Shown piece by piece: positions 51,360 to 62,885 of a DNA stretch of 64,000 bases. Location of the stretch: assembly GCA_037954665.1 (NCBI GenBank), contig JBBMOL010000012.1:1116001-1180000 (forward strand). Reading direction: 5' to 3'. Source of the DNA: Laguncularia racemosa. Taxonomy: Eukaryota; Streptophyta; Magnoliopsida; Myrtales; Combretaceae. Within the stretch, counting starts at the first letter, position 1, and every line of letters begins with the position of its first letter. Made by a program: the position numbers and the translations under genes. The notes under the pieces are model-generated. The model was not told where the DNA came from, ran no database searches, and saw only the letters and a program-made list of their open reading frames with translations.

Positions 51360-52600
51360 CATGATAGCAACGAGAACCAACAACGTTAGCAATGGTTCTT
51401 ACATTGATGAGCGAGATGTATCACCAAGTCAAGTGTTTAGATAAGCAATTACAAACCGTTGAAGGTTTTGTGTTGGTATCTGGATTCAATGCAAACAGTG
51501 ACCGTAATGAAAGTAATGAAGAGGCACAGTTTGCAGCTCATGCACAACACGCTGGTAGTGAGTGGTATGTGTAGGAATATTGGCTGCTATAGCCACAGTA
51601 GGCACAACTGCATAGAGGATAGGCACCATAGAAGGGTGTTAGGTCAGTTTTTCAATTACATGGGAATACCTGAGGATAAGAGACTTAAGTTAGTGGCTGG
51701 TTTATGGGTGGGTGTGAACTCTAAACGGTTGGAGAGATTGTAGGGTGGGAGGACCGTGAAGGGCATAGTCATGTAAGGATCTGGCAACGCATGAAACGAT
51801 ATCTGAGGGGAGAATTCTTACTGCTGGATTAGAGCAAGCATTGCTTCATCAGTATCAATGATGTTAGCAGGGTCAAAAATGATAAATATATGAGTATACA
51901 GCTAAATTTGAGTGGTTGCTAGTTATATGGGCTGTTTAAGATAGATAGTTTGGGATTAGATTGGAATTCAAGTATAAGGATACTGCTAGAACCGAAAACG
52001 GAGCACTGAAAGCAGAGTTATTGTGGTATGAGCAATCGGGATGGTCTGTAAGTTCCAAGCATCGCACTTTGAATGTAAAGGAGGATGGTAAATCCATGTA
52101 ACAAAACATTGATGTGCATGAGAAGTGCCTTGAGGAGAAAGCAAGAAGCAAGTCATGGAGAGCAAAGAACTGCAAGAGGCTACCTCCTCCACCCCACCTC
52201 CTCACAACATGACAACCAGGTGACTGGAAATTACTATAAATGCAACCAACCTGCATGTCATAATTGTCCATGAAGGAGGGTCAATGTGAATATAATACTG
52301 ATTCTGCTTTCGAGAGGATGGCTGAAATCTTATGACGCAATGGTTGGATCCAGAACCAAAACAGGAAGAAGAAACACAACAACATAAAGTGTATAAAACC
52401 AGGTGCATGGTCATGATTATATTATTACTAGGCCTTATTATTGATAGTAGTTCTATAGATGTTAGTAAAGCTATTGAAAAGAAGTCAGGATTGTCAGCAG
52501 AGAATGATACAAAACCATATTTTATTAGGTGGATTGATTGGACAGAGGAGGTTCAAATTAGTGAATGATGCAAGGGTTCTTTTAAACAATATGAGTGCAA
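51360..52600 (+). pseudogene. Ty3/gypsy gag-protease remnant (element 3), plus strand
   Basis: Pieces of gag and protease in changing frames. 51630-51860 has FFNYMGIPEDKRLKLVAG followed after breaks by IWQRMKRYLRGEF and a LLHQYQ-like end, the standard order of a plant retrotransposon-gag domain. 52229-52270 is a decayed zinc knuckle (YKCNQPACHNCP). 52332-52568 resembles the stretch before and across the protease (TRCMV, then LIIDSSS in the active-site place, then PYFIRWID). No RT, LTR or primer site is seen, so this is an internal fragment. It lies opposite in strand to elements 1 and 2 and just past the ABCG polyadenylation site. Related in style to element 2's gag-protease. Confidence 0.7.
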
Positions 52601-55030
52601 GGTTTAGTAGATTGATTAATAGCAAATAAATAGTAATAAAATTTTAATGCATGAAAAATAAATAATGGTGTTAATAAGTCTTTTAGTTATGGGCCTTAAA
52701 GTTTAATTGGGTAGACCCTTTGAAAGTTAAACACACATGGATAGAAATAGTTAGGATAAATGTGAAAAATATATCAAATCTCTAAGATATACTCCACCTA
52801 TCTTCACATGATAAGTGTAGATATTTTTAAAAAATATATACTTGCCATAAATATCTCTTAATATCTTCTACTATAAATATCCGATTAATTCACAATACAA
52901 GGAACCAAATTCTCTTTGCTCACTCTTACTCTCTCTTGTTGTCACATTCCATAAGGTTCATTTGACTTGAGTACCAATTGCTCACGTGTTTTCTTTTGTA
53001 GGCTAAACCACCCTCAAATTGAAGGTTAGATTCGACCTAAGACTCAAGCAGTAAGAACCACAATCAATAGATGATTTCTCTAAAAAAAAAAAACCTACTA
53101 TCACTATCATAAATATATTTATCCATCAATCATTCAAATATATGCAGGTTATTTATCCATCCATCGATTAATCTGATGGAGTTTTGGCTCACTTGGCTCA
53201 CCAAGGTCTCAAACTGGTCCATGGAAGTGTCAAACTGCTTATTTCTGTTTACTATGATTGGATTTTCCCTAAGCAGGTTGTTTTTGCGAAGGATGCTAGC
53301 TAATTTTATTTTACTTATATTCATCCCACTAAAGAAATCCAATCAAGCTTGATGGGAATATATGTGAAATTTGGAAGTATATTTTGAACTACCCTTGTAA
53401 GTTAGAAAAGTGACCAAATGATAAGTAAATGTTAAATGTACCAAGGTCCTCATCTTATATACGTTTGATCTCTTCCTTTCTATCTACTTTATAATATAGA
53501 AATGGCAAAATAACAAATTTAAAACTAAAAGTAGATAGCTAAATTGATAACGATCAAGTCCAAGACAGTAAAGCTAGTGTTTTGGAATTTCTTTTAGGCT
53601 TATGAAGCATTCTTCATACGTTCTCCTACACACTTAGAAGATATTTTCTCTCAATCATTAGTAAGGCAAGATAACTAAAATATCTCAAAGTGAAAAATAT
53701 TATAATAAAATAAAACTTGACATCTTCGAATCAATAAAAAAATTCAAAAAAAGAAATGATAAAACCATAATAAACATAGGTACGTATTTAAAAAGAGTGT
53801 CTCCATAAAACAGAAAACATGTAAATATCCCAAAATGAGAAATTAAAATAAACCATAAAGACTTAGTGCAAAAGTATATATTGAACTATGAAACAGATTA
53901 TAAAAATGAAATAAAATAAAGTTGCAATAACCTTTTATTGTACTGTATATTTAAAAATAAGGGTGAATGTGAATATATAATCCTGTTAGAACCTGGAACT
54001 TGTTCCACCATGTATATATGTATATATGGTTGGATATGTTCTAATAATTTTTAAATAATGCACCATACCTCCTTTTACTTTAAGGTATATAGGCTATTAG
54101 TTAAAAAATATCATGCATTCATCCTATGAAAAAATCTTAATTAATAACATTAAACATAACAAAGTATAGTATTTTCAACTTACATATGCTTAAGAATGAT
54201 AGATAGTATTCAAGTTAAAATTGTTTGAAGTTATATACATATATAAAATGTTCTTATGTTAGTAAAAATATTGTAATAATTGATTTAGTATTGGTATTCA
54301 CTTTAAACAAGTGAACTTATTTCTTGTTACAGATTGTGATTTTCTGATAGCATTCCATGTGAATGAAAAATGTATTACTAAGTTGTTGAAGATTACCAAA
54401 TTGATGAACATGTTAATTATAGATATGTCAAAAAATTGATAGGTTGTTGGACACGTTACGTAAAAAATTTTATATTATAAAAATATAATAGAGAAGTTCA
54501 TAAATTCCTCAAGGTATCCTATAAGTTCTACAGGGTACATGTTCTAGCTAGGATGATTTCTATACATTATGGGATAGGATCCTATTCTAAAATTTGAAAC
54601 TTATACTTGTAAGGTAGGGTATGGGTAGTATGCCATACTTTACCCATCATGTATTTGGTTAACCCTATTGGAAAAGAATCAAACATGGAATTCTCAAACA
54701 TGCAAGACAAACAAAAAGACCTTTATATTTTAAAGATTATCATGCCTTATAGGGGACCCTAGTCATAACAACGTATCACGAATGCCTTATCACAATAAAG
54801 CACCCATGAAACATTTACTTTTAACTACAAAGATAATAGAAATAATATATATAAAAGGGGAAATAATGTGCCTAAAACCAAGATTAAGCACATGCAAAAC
54901 TAATTTGAAAGACAAACAAATAATGTTAATAAAACTAGCTTTTAATCACATGAATAATGGCGTCAAATTCTCAAAGTTTATGACCGATTCTTCAACTAGG
55001 ATGTGAATCAATCTTAAATATCCAAATAAG
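52600..55030. other. AT-rich spacer
   Basis: No recognisable coding exon. Short frames at 53130-53342 (-) and 54782-55006 (+) show no domain. A GTGC(C/T)TAAAA...GATTAAGCACA block at about 54868-54896 resembles the start of the LTR-like sequence at 55052. Confidence 0.5.
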
Positions 55031-55033
55031 ATA

Positions 55034-55045
55034 GCTCTGATACCA
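55034..55045 (-). other. tRNA-Met primer-site-like 12-mer of an older element
   Basis: GCTCTGATACCA, complement of the tRNA-Met primer site, followed three bases later by a TG that could be an LTR edge (55049). This is the third occurrence of the 12-mer in the window. The other two each sit beside a proven LTR. Confidence 0.5.
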
Positions 55046-55048
55046 AAA

Positions 55049-55326
55049 GATGATGTGCTTAAAAGGAGATTAAGCACAATAAAAACAACTCAAATATAAA
55101 CCTCAAAAGACAAGATCAAATTCAGTTCAAAGGTGAGACAATTTGCGTGAACCCTAGTTGATGGAAGGTGAACTGAATGATAAAATTAAGGAGATGAAAT
55201 CCACAAAATATGATAATTCTCAATTGAATCAATTAACCAACTTAAGCTCCAAGAGAATTCCAATCAACAATATACAAATTAAAGCCGTGACCCTCCTTAC
55301 AACAAGGAAAAATTTCATGCCACAAG
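55049..55326 (-). repeat. Older LTR-like sequence, part left of element 2
   Basis: Begins TGATGTGC beside a primer-site-like 12-mer and is interrupted by element 2 at the ACAAG target. The continuation is at 61975 onward, where a minus-strand TATA-like TATAAATA occurs near 62306. No second LTR copy is present in the window to prove it. Confidence 0.35.
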
Positions 55327-56109
55327 TGATACGAACCACGCCAACCTGTGACGAAACCCAATACCAATATGTTCGGAATTCGTTACTTAAGACGCCCAAA
55401 CACCCCCACGTGGAAACCGCGACCCGTTGCCGTTGTCTATAAGCGAGACAAGAACCTTGGTATAATATGAAGACGCCACAATTGGGATGAAAGACCGATT
55501 GATAAGTCGGGATGAACACCACGGAAAATTAATCCGATAAGTTCGAGTTAGTTCTTGAAGAACTAAGAGAGGAGCCTCTCAAAAGTATTTTCAAAGTTCT
55601 AAAATGTATGTTATCACTCTATTCTAAACCCTAGGAGCTTTATACTAGGGTTACAATTCGTGAAAATACAAGTCCAAAACGACGTCATTTCAATAAGTGC
55701 GTAAAAAATAACAAACAAGACATGTTGGCCGGCAGGGGATACACGGCCGTGTATATGATTCTGTGGAAATTCTTGTCTCCTTACACGGCCGTGCCTTTTA
55801 GCCGTGTGTCTGGCCGTGTATGATTCTGTGCAATCTTGAGATTCCTACACGGCCGTGCCTTGAAAATACACGCCCTCTTCATCCCGTGTCCGGTGTGACT
55901 TGTACAAGAGCAAGGTCTTCCCATGGTTGTTCCAATCCTTTCCAACTTCATGATTGCTCCAATCCTTTCCGGCTTCATGGACATCCTTTATCAACCCGTT
56001 AAGTGCTTCCTTGAGTCGTTTCGCTCGACTTCTTGTGATCGGTCTAAGCGGCACTTCAAGAGGATCCACATTTCTTCTTCCGGCTTGACTCTTATCATGG
56101 ATCTCATCA
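55327..56109 (-). repeat. 3' LTR of element 2 (783 bp)
   Basis: Direct copy of 61194-61969. Contains the palindrome ACACGGCCGTGT and partial copies (55740-55855), a TATA-like AGTATAAAGCTCC in element sense near 55640, and the last 88 codons of the integrase frame (56109-55845). Confidence 0.93.
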
Positions 56110-57101
56110 TTCCCCTCATCTTGAAAAGGATTTGTCTTCAAATCATCACCTACATCAAAAGGACTCAGATCAGTAACATTAAATGTGGCACTTACTTGAT
56201 ACTCACCAGGCAAATCTATCTTGTATGCATTATCGTTGATGTGCTCAAGAACTTGAAATGGTCCATCGCCTCTAGGAAGTAGTTTAGATCGACGCTGCAC
56301 GGGAAACCGCTCTTTGCGCATGTGAACCCAAACCCAGTCTCCAGGTTCAAAGACAGCTTGTCGACGACCCTTGTTGGCTTGTTTCACATACTGCTCTGTT
56401 CTTTGCTCAATGTTTAGCCTTGCCTTCTCATGTATCTGTTTAACAAATTCTGCTTTCTTCTTGCCATCTAGATTAACATACTCAGAAATAGGCAAAGGTG
56501 ATAAATCCAAAGGAGTCAGTGGATTAAAACCATACACAATTTCAAAAGGAGTAAATTTAGTAGCAGAATACACTGTACGGTTATAGGCAAATTCAACATG
56601 CGGTAAACAATCCTCCCAACTTTTAATATTCTTTTTAATTATAGCCCTCAACAAAGTAGATAAAGTTCGATTTACTACCCTAGTTTGACCATCAGTCTGT
56701 GGATGACAAGTAGTAGAAAACAATAACTTAGTTCCTAACTTAGCCCACAAGGTCTTCCAAAAGTAGCTCAAGAACTTAGCATCCCTATCTGATACAATTG
56801 TTCTAGGTATACCATGCAATCTCACAACTTCCCTAAAGAATAAATTAGCAATATTACAAGCATCATCCGTTTTGTGACAAGGAATGAAATGTGCCATCTT
56901 AGAGAATCTATCTACAACTACAAATATAGAATTTTGACCATGTCTAGACCTGGGTAATCCTAACACAAAATCCATTGAAATATCTACCCAAGGCTCATGA
57001 GGAATGGGATGTGGGGTGTAAAGCCCTTGAGGTTGGACTCTAGATTTCGCTTGCTTACACGTGACACATCGCTCACAGATCCTCTCAACATCTCGTTTCA
57101 T
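55845..57101 (-). pseudogene. Integrase of element 2, longest open part (418 codons)
   Basis: Carries CERCVTCKQAKS (end of the H2C2 zinc-binding module; the histidine half lies beyond a stop upstream), the catalytic-core blocks MDFVLGLPRSRHG, IVSDRDAKF and HPQTDGQT, then a basic GPFQVLEHINDNAYKIDLP C-terminal module, and a tail with PITRSRAKRLKEALNGLI. The frame passes the purine tract and ends inside the 3' LTR. The core D, D and E positions (DFV, SDRDA, and the E of PFEIVYG-adjacent region) appear kept except that I cannot confirm the final Glu; the GQTRVVNRTL stretch has V where most relatives have E. Function is doubtful because the upstream frame is broken. Confidence 0.88.
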
Positions 57102-57149
57102 GTGAGGCCAATAGAAGTGTTCCTACAATACCCCTAAGGTTTTAGCTAC

Positions 57150-57839
57150 TCAAAAGTGTCCCATTAAACCTCCTCCATGAGACTCCCTCATGAGTAATTC
57201 TCTAAAGGAACAAAGTGGAATACATAGTTTACTCTCCCTAAACAAGAATCCTTCATGTTTATAAAATTTTCCATGCCCACTCTTCTCACATTGCACATAC
57301 TCCTTACAAAAATCTCGATCAGCAGCATATAACTTCTTAATATGCTCAAAACCAAGCAGTCTAGAACTAAGAGTAGAGATAAGAGTATACCTTCTAGAAA
57401 GTGCATCAGCAACGACATTCTCTTTACCTTGCTTGTAGTGGATGACATATGGAAATGTTTCGATGAACTCCACCCAACGACCATGCCTTTTGTTCAGCTT
57501 GTGTTGCCCCTTCAAGTACTTCAAGGATTCATGATCAGTGTGGATCACGAACTCTTTTGGCCAAAGGTAGTGTTGCCACGTCTCCAAGGCTCGAACCAGT
57601 GCATATAAGTCCTTGTTATAAGTAGGGTAGTTCAAGGTTGCCTCACTTAGCTTCTTGCTAAAGAATGCAATTGGTCTTCTCTCCTGCATAAGCACTGCTC
57701 CAATACCTAATCCTGAAGCATTACACTCAATTTCAAACGTTTTAGCAAAGTTAGGTAAAGCAAGTAATGGCGCTTGAGTCAGCTTATTTTTAAGCGTCTG
57801 AAAGGCCTCCTCTTGTTGCTCTCCCCATCTGAACCCCAC
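57150..57839 (-). pseudogene. RNase H and integrase zinc-domain part of element 2
   Basis: RNase H from FEIECNASGLGIGAVL (usually CDAS, here CNAS, an Asp-to-Asn change at a catalytic site) through YALVRALETWQHYL and HTDHESLKYL to VVADALSRR, then the start of the integrase zinc module (LMRESHGGGLMGHF). It ends at a stop just before the CERCVTC block, with a second stop before 57101. The frame upstream (57840-57955) needs at least two frame changes to connect to RT. Confidence 0.85.
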
Positions 57840-57954
57840 GTTCTTCTTAATTACCTCAATAAGTGGTGCTGCAATCCTTCACAAATCTCCTGTAAAAGCT
57901 CGCTAGTCCATGGAAGCTCCGTACATTACTTACATTGGTTGGACTAGGCCATTC

Positions 57955-58920
57955 TCAGATCGCACGAACCTTTTCTTCATCAACCTGTATTCCCTGTGCA
58001 CTAACAACAAAACAAAGAAACACAAGTTTGTCTGTGCAAAAAGTGCACTTCTCGAGGTTAGCATATAACTGCTCCTTTCGAAGCACTTCTAAAACATCCC
58101 TCAAGTGAGACATATGATCTTCTAAACTCTTGCTGTAAATAAGAATATCATCAAAATAGACAACTACAAATTTGCCAATAAAAGTCCTCAAAACATGGTT
58201 CATAAGTCTCATAAAAGTACTAGGTGCGTTAGTTAAACCGAAAGGCATTACTAACCACTCATACAATCCATATTTTGTTTTGAATGCGGTTTTCCATTCA
58301 TCACTTTCTTTCATTCTAATTTGGTGATATCCACTTTTCAGATCAATTTTAGAAAAGACACTAGACCTATGTAACTCATCTAACATGTCATCTAAGCGAG
58401 GAATGGGATGACGATACTTTACCGTAATGTTGTTGATGGCGCGGCAGTCAACACACATTCTCCATGTCCCATCCTTCTTAGGCACCAAAATCACAAGCAC
58501 TGCACATGGACTCATGCTTTCTCTCACGTACCCCTTCTCCATTAATTCATTGACCTGCCTTTGGAGTTCCTTTGTCTCCTCTGGATTGCTCCTATAAGCT
58601 GGCTTGTTTGGAATCGATGCTCCGGGTACAAGGTCAATCTGGTGCTCAATACCACGAATAGGTGGTAATCCCTTTGGAATCTCCTCAGGAAAGACATCTT
58701 CAAAGTCCTGCACAAGAGACACAACCACACTAGACAAAGAGTTAGATAGTTTGTTAGTAGTCAAACATGTTTCTTTAAAAACCAGAAACAACACAGGTTG
58801 CCTCATCGCTAACGCTCTCTTTACTACACTCGCTCTTGCCACACAATTCTCCTTTTGCAAGGCTGCACTCTCCTTTTCGCTCACCACCAAAGTTGATCCC
58901 CCTTCAACTTGGTCTCTCAC
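57955..58920 (-). pseudogene. Reverse transcriptase part of element 2
   Basis: A 321-codon open stretch: protease-RT linker, then PNKPAYRSNPEETKELQRQ, MCVDCRAINNITVKYRHPIP, FSKIDLKSGYHQIRMKE, VMPFGLTNAPSTFMRLMN and the catalytic VVYFDDILIYSKS (near 58155), ending in the tether just after VDEEKVRAI at a stop. All RT motifs are conserved. It belongs to a different lineage from the RT of element 1. Confidence 0.9.
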
Positions 58921-59043
58921 ACTCTTTCCAGCCTTCCTTTCTTTTTCCTTTTAATATTGACTTTTGTATTCCTTTTCTTTCTCATTGTCTTTTGCTCTCT
59001 CGCTCTCCCTCTGCTTTTCACTCACCTTATGTTTGGCAAAGGA

Positions 59044-59631
59044 CTATTGTAGCTGCAACTGATCCTCATACACCTGTTTAGGTGTTAACGGTTTAAGATT
59101 AAAGCTTTTCCCTTGGTGAACAAGTGTATACTTGTTAGAAAAGCCATCACGAATAACTTTCCTATCAAATTGCCATGGCCTCCCCAACAACACATGACAT
59201 GCTTGCATTGGCACTACATCGCATAACACCTCATCCTCATACCTACCAATGCGAAACCCAATCAAGGCTTGCTTACTCACCTTAGTCTCACCACTATCAT
59301 TCAACCATTGCAACTTACATGGACTAGGGTGTCTAACAGTTTTGAGCCCCAGCCTCTCAACAATAAAATTACTCACTACATTGGTGCAACTTCCTCCATC
59401 AATAATCAAGCTGCAAATATGATCTCCTAGATAACATCTAGTATGAAATATATTCTCTCTTTGCACTTCCTCTTCTTCCTTCACCTGCACATTCAAAGCT
59501 CGCTTCACTACTGCCACTAGCCTTCCCATTGCAGGCTCCTCATCATCACTAGCATCCTCTAATGGAGGCATATCCTCTTCTTCACTATCCCCCTCAGTCT
59601 CATACTCACCATCATCATGCAAAATCATCAC
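59044..59631 (-). pseudogene. Protease part of element 2
   Basis: Acidic spacer (EEDMPPLEDASDDEEP), then HTRCYLGDHICSLIIDGGSCTNVVS with the active-site Asp in IIDGGS (usually DSGS), and HVLLGRPWQFDRKVIRDG, the second conserved patch. It ends with a stop at 59041, and a lysine/glutamate-rich linker with another stop follows before RT. Confidence 0.85.
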
Positions 59632-59654
59632 ACGCCTATTTGGACATTGACTAG

Positions 59655-60750
59655 CAATATGGCCTCTACCTTGGCATTTAAAGCATATAATGTCACGATT
59701 TCTAGAAGTAGAAGATTCAGGGTTACCTTGATTACCAAGAGTAGAACCCGCTTGCCTCAGCTCTCCTTTTGGTTTGGTGGGTAAAGGCTTTTCTTCCTTC
59801 TTCCATTAGTTGGTCTTCCAAGTGGATGAACCATTACCCTATTGAAACTGTGCATTACTACTACCTTTCCTCTTATGCTGGTTCTCAACCTTTATAGCCA
59901 TGTGAACCATATCCTCCAATTCCACATAATGCTGCAATTCAACAACATTTTGAATCTCTCTATTCAATCCCGTAAGGAACCTAGCCATGGTAACCTCTCT
60001 ATCCTCCTTTACATTTGCCCTGATCATAGTAACTTCCATCTCCTTGAAATACTTATCCACACTTTGGCTTCCCTGCCTCAGAGTTTGCAACTTGTTGTGC
60101 AATTCATGATAGTAATACGTAGGCACAAACCGCTTCTTCATCACCCTTTTCATCTCTTCCCATGACTCAGTAGGTGGCTCGCCATTCCTTCTTCTATTCA
60201 ACATTAGTTAATCCCACCACACTATAGCATAATCTGAAAATTCAATGGCAGCAAGTTTCACTTTCTTTCTCCCACTATAGTTATGACAATCAAACACCAT
60301 CTCTACCTTCTTCTCCCACTCTAAATACGCCTCGGGATCATTCTTCCCTTGGAAAGGAGGAATCTTCATCTTTATGCTACTCAATTGATCATCCTCTCTA
60401 TTCCTATCTCCTCTATCTTCCCAATCCCTAGTTCCTCTATTTCGACCACTATAACCTCTATAACTCCCAACAGAAGGCTCATCAAAGTCATCATCCGACA
60501 TTTCATCTCCACCCCTCGGTACTCTCCTAGAACGACTCTCCCTTTTACGCCCTTGGAATACGTTTGTGGATTGCTCTAGTCTTTGCTCTACCGTCTCATG
60601 AATTTGTTCCATTCCCTCTTGGAACATCCTTTTCATCTCACCCCTCAACGCCTCAATTACTAACCTAGCATCAAACCTTCCCCTCTCACCTTCAGGAGAA
60701 TGTTGTCTCGACATTGTCCCTGCAGAAATATATATAAAATTAAACCTCAC
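59655..60750 (-). pseudogene. Gag of element 2 with CCHC zinc knuckle
   Basis: First in-frame Met codons are at 60750 and 60714 (MSRQHSPEGERGRF). A Glu/Arg-rich leader with a coiled-coil-like region, the gag domain (YLEWEKKVEMVFDCHNY, broken by TAA at 60205-60207, then RRNGEPPTESWEEMKRVMKKRF and LRQGSQSVDKYFKEME), and CFKCQGRGHIASQC at about 59655-59697 follow. Two further stops lie between 59839 and 59780. At least three stops in gag rule out activity in cis. Confidence 0.85.
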
Positions 60751-61178
60751 GATACACTCCCTTATGTGTTTCGCTCAAATGATGATATCACACAGTCACT
60801 TGTGTATTCTTACAAACAACGATGATATCAACTCGCCAACTCCTCTTCTCAATTCTCTTGGAACTAACCCAAACTACACTAATTCCCTTCCGTAGAATCC
60901 AAAACAACTCTAGGGTTCGTAAATTTTCCTCTTTTTTCTATCCAAATTTTTTTTTTTTGGTCTTTATTGTTGCTCTTGATCACGTTTCTCTTTTCTTTTT
61001 TTTTTTGTGTCGTGATTCTTCCTTTTTTTTTTTTTTTGTAACAATCGATTAGTAGATACTACACTATCACCAGATAATTAATACTACGAAATTGAATGCT
61101 AACAATGGATATGAACGATTGGAGTTAGGGTTTTGATGTTACCTTCCTCAACCGAACTTGATGTTTTGACAAACCTAA

Positions 61179-61190
61179 GCTCTGATACCA
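61179..61190 (-). other. tRNA-Met primer binding site of element 2
   Basis: Complement reads TGGTATCAGAGC, three bases inside the 5' LTR edge at 61194. Confidence 0.9.
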
Positions 61191-61193
61191 AAC

Positions 61194-61969
61194 TAATACG
61201 AACCACGCCAACCTGTGACGAAACCCAATACCAATACGTTCAGAATTCGTTACTTAAGATGCCCAAACACCCCCACATGAAAACCGCGACCTGTTGTCTA
61301 TAAGCGAGACAAGAACCTTGGTATAATATGAAGACGCTACAATCGGGATGAAAGACATATTGATAAGTCGGGATGAACGCCACAGAAAATTAATCCGATA
61401 AGTTCAAGTTAGTTCTTGAAGAACCAAGAGAGGAGCCTCTCAAAAGTATTTTCAAAGTTCTAAAATGTATGTTATCACTCTATTCTAAACCCTAGGAGAT
61501 TTATACTAGGGTTACAATTCGTGAAAATACAAGTCCAAAACGATGTCACTTCAATAAGTGCGTAAAAAATAACAAACAAGACATGTTGGCCGGCAGGGGA
61601 TACACGGCCGTGTATGATTCTGTGGAAATTCTTGTCTCCTTACACGGCCGTGCCTTTTAGCCGTGTGTCTGGCCGTGTATGATTCTGTGCAATCTTGAGA
61701 TTCCTACACGGCCGTGCCTTGAAAATACACGCCCTCTTCATCCCGTGTCCGGTGTGACTTGTACAAGAGCAAGGGTCTTCCCATGGTTGTTCCAATCCTT
61801 TCCAACTTCATGATTGCTCCAATCCTTTCCGGCTTCATGGACATCCTTTATCAACCCGTTAAGTGCTTCCTTGAGTCGTTTCGCTCGACTTCTTGTGATC
61901 GGTCCAAGCGGCACTTCAAGAGGATCCACATTTCTTCTTCCGGCTTGACTCTCATCATGGATCTCATCA
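61194..61969 (-). repeat. 5' LTR of element 2 (776 bp)
   Basis: Differs from the 3' LTR by a 6-base and a 2-base deletion, one inserted G and about 20 substitutions. The outer CA end is mutated to TA. It carries the same ACACGGCCGTGT palindromes (61600-61720) and a copy of the integrase tail frame (61969-61738). Confidence 0.93.
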
Positions 61970-61974
61970 ACAAG

Positions 61975-62885
61975 TGTAAAGACAATTTGGTGGTAATAAT
62001 AAGTGTTAAAACCAATCAATCTTGTAACATAATGAAATGATTACAAATGCAATCAAAATCTGACTAAGAAATATTCTAATTCAGCCTTAGATATTACACA
62101 CTAAAGAAGAAAAGAAATCACAATAATTTGAAATTGATATGACTCATAATTTCAAGTGTTGCACTCACCACAATCTCAACTCTTGGGATTGAAATTGATA
62201 AGAGCAAATTGAACTAGGAAAAACCCTAATCTCTCTCATGTAAAGTGAAGGTGTCTAATCTGAAAAAAAAAATGGCCTTCTAAAACCCTATTTTAAGCAA
62301 TTATTTATACTTGCTCCATTTAGAGTTAGAAAATACACAAAATTACAACTATGCCACTTTTAGGGTGGCCGATCCTAAATGAGAATTACAAGCAAAATGA
62401 AAATGTCCCAAAAGTAAGTATAACATAAAATAGTCCATATAACAATTACAAAGTATAAAATATTATAAATTTTCATGAGCCAATGCTTCAAAATGGAAAC
62501 AATTGCGTTGGGCTTTGAATGCAACTCTGATGATGTCCTGTGGCCATCAACTAATGTAGGACATGTTGGCATCCCATGAAGAATTATTATTGTACCTGTA
62601 AGATTATTTCTCAAATACTTATTAAATAAAAAGAAATAAAGTAAAATTTGAGTGATTTAGATCATTATCTAAATCTAGTTTTGAAAGCATATATGGCACC
62701 GGAAAAATTTCCCATCAGAAAATATTACACATAGGTTTTGAAGCATAAGTTGTATTGATAGATATGTGGGTAAAACAAAAGAAGTAAACTTTTATGGTTT
62801 GGGTTGATATCCACATAGACTATTGAACATGGAAGTTTACAAACACTTCATAATTCAAAATTCTTTCAGGCGGTTCTAACTTTAT
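61975..62885. other. Continuation of the older LTR-like sequence, then spacer
   Basis: Resumes after the ACAAG duplication. An AGGGTTT...TATAAATA (minus) arrangement near 62290-62320 would suit an LTR promoter, but no boundary or partner copy was found. No coding frame of note. Confidence 0.35.

Larger units (their letters stand above)
55327..61969 (-). mobile_element. CRM-like Ty3/gypsy retrotransposon (element 2), structurally complete
   Basis: LTRs of 783 bp (55327-56109) and 776 bp (61194-61969) flank a gag-PR-RT-RH-IN region on the minus strand. A perfect 5-bp target duplication, ACAAG, lies at 55322-55326 and 61970-61974. The primer site GCTCTGATACCA is at 61179-61190 and a purine tract (GATGAGGGGAA in element sense) abuts the left LTR at 56110. 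LTR ends in element sense are TGATGA...GTATCA. TGATG starts and a pol frame that runs into the 3' LTR are features of the CRM lineage of chromoviruses; that lineage call is inference. LTRs differ at roughly 20 substitutions and three indels (about 97-98 % identical), so insertion is recent, but the polyprotein has many stops. Confidence 0.92.

Noticed and set aside
57342..57608. Plus-strand frames inside element 2
   Set aside because: Shadows of the minus-strand RNase H and integrase coding sequence.
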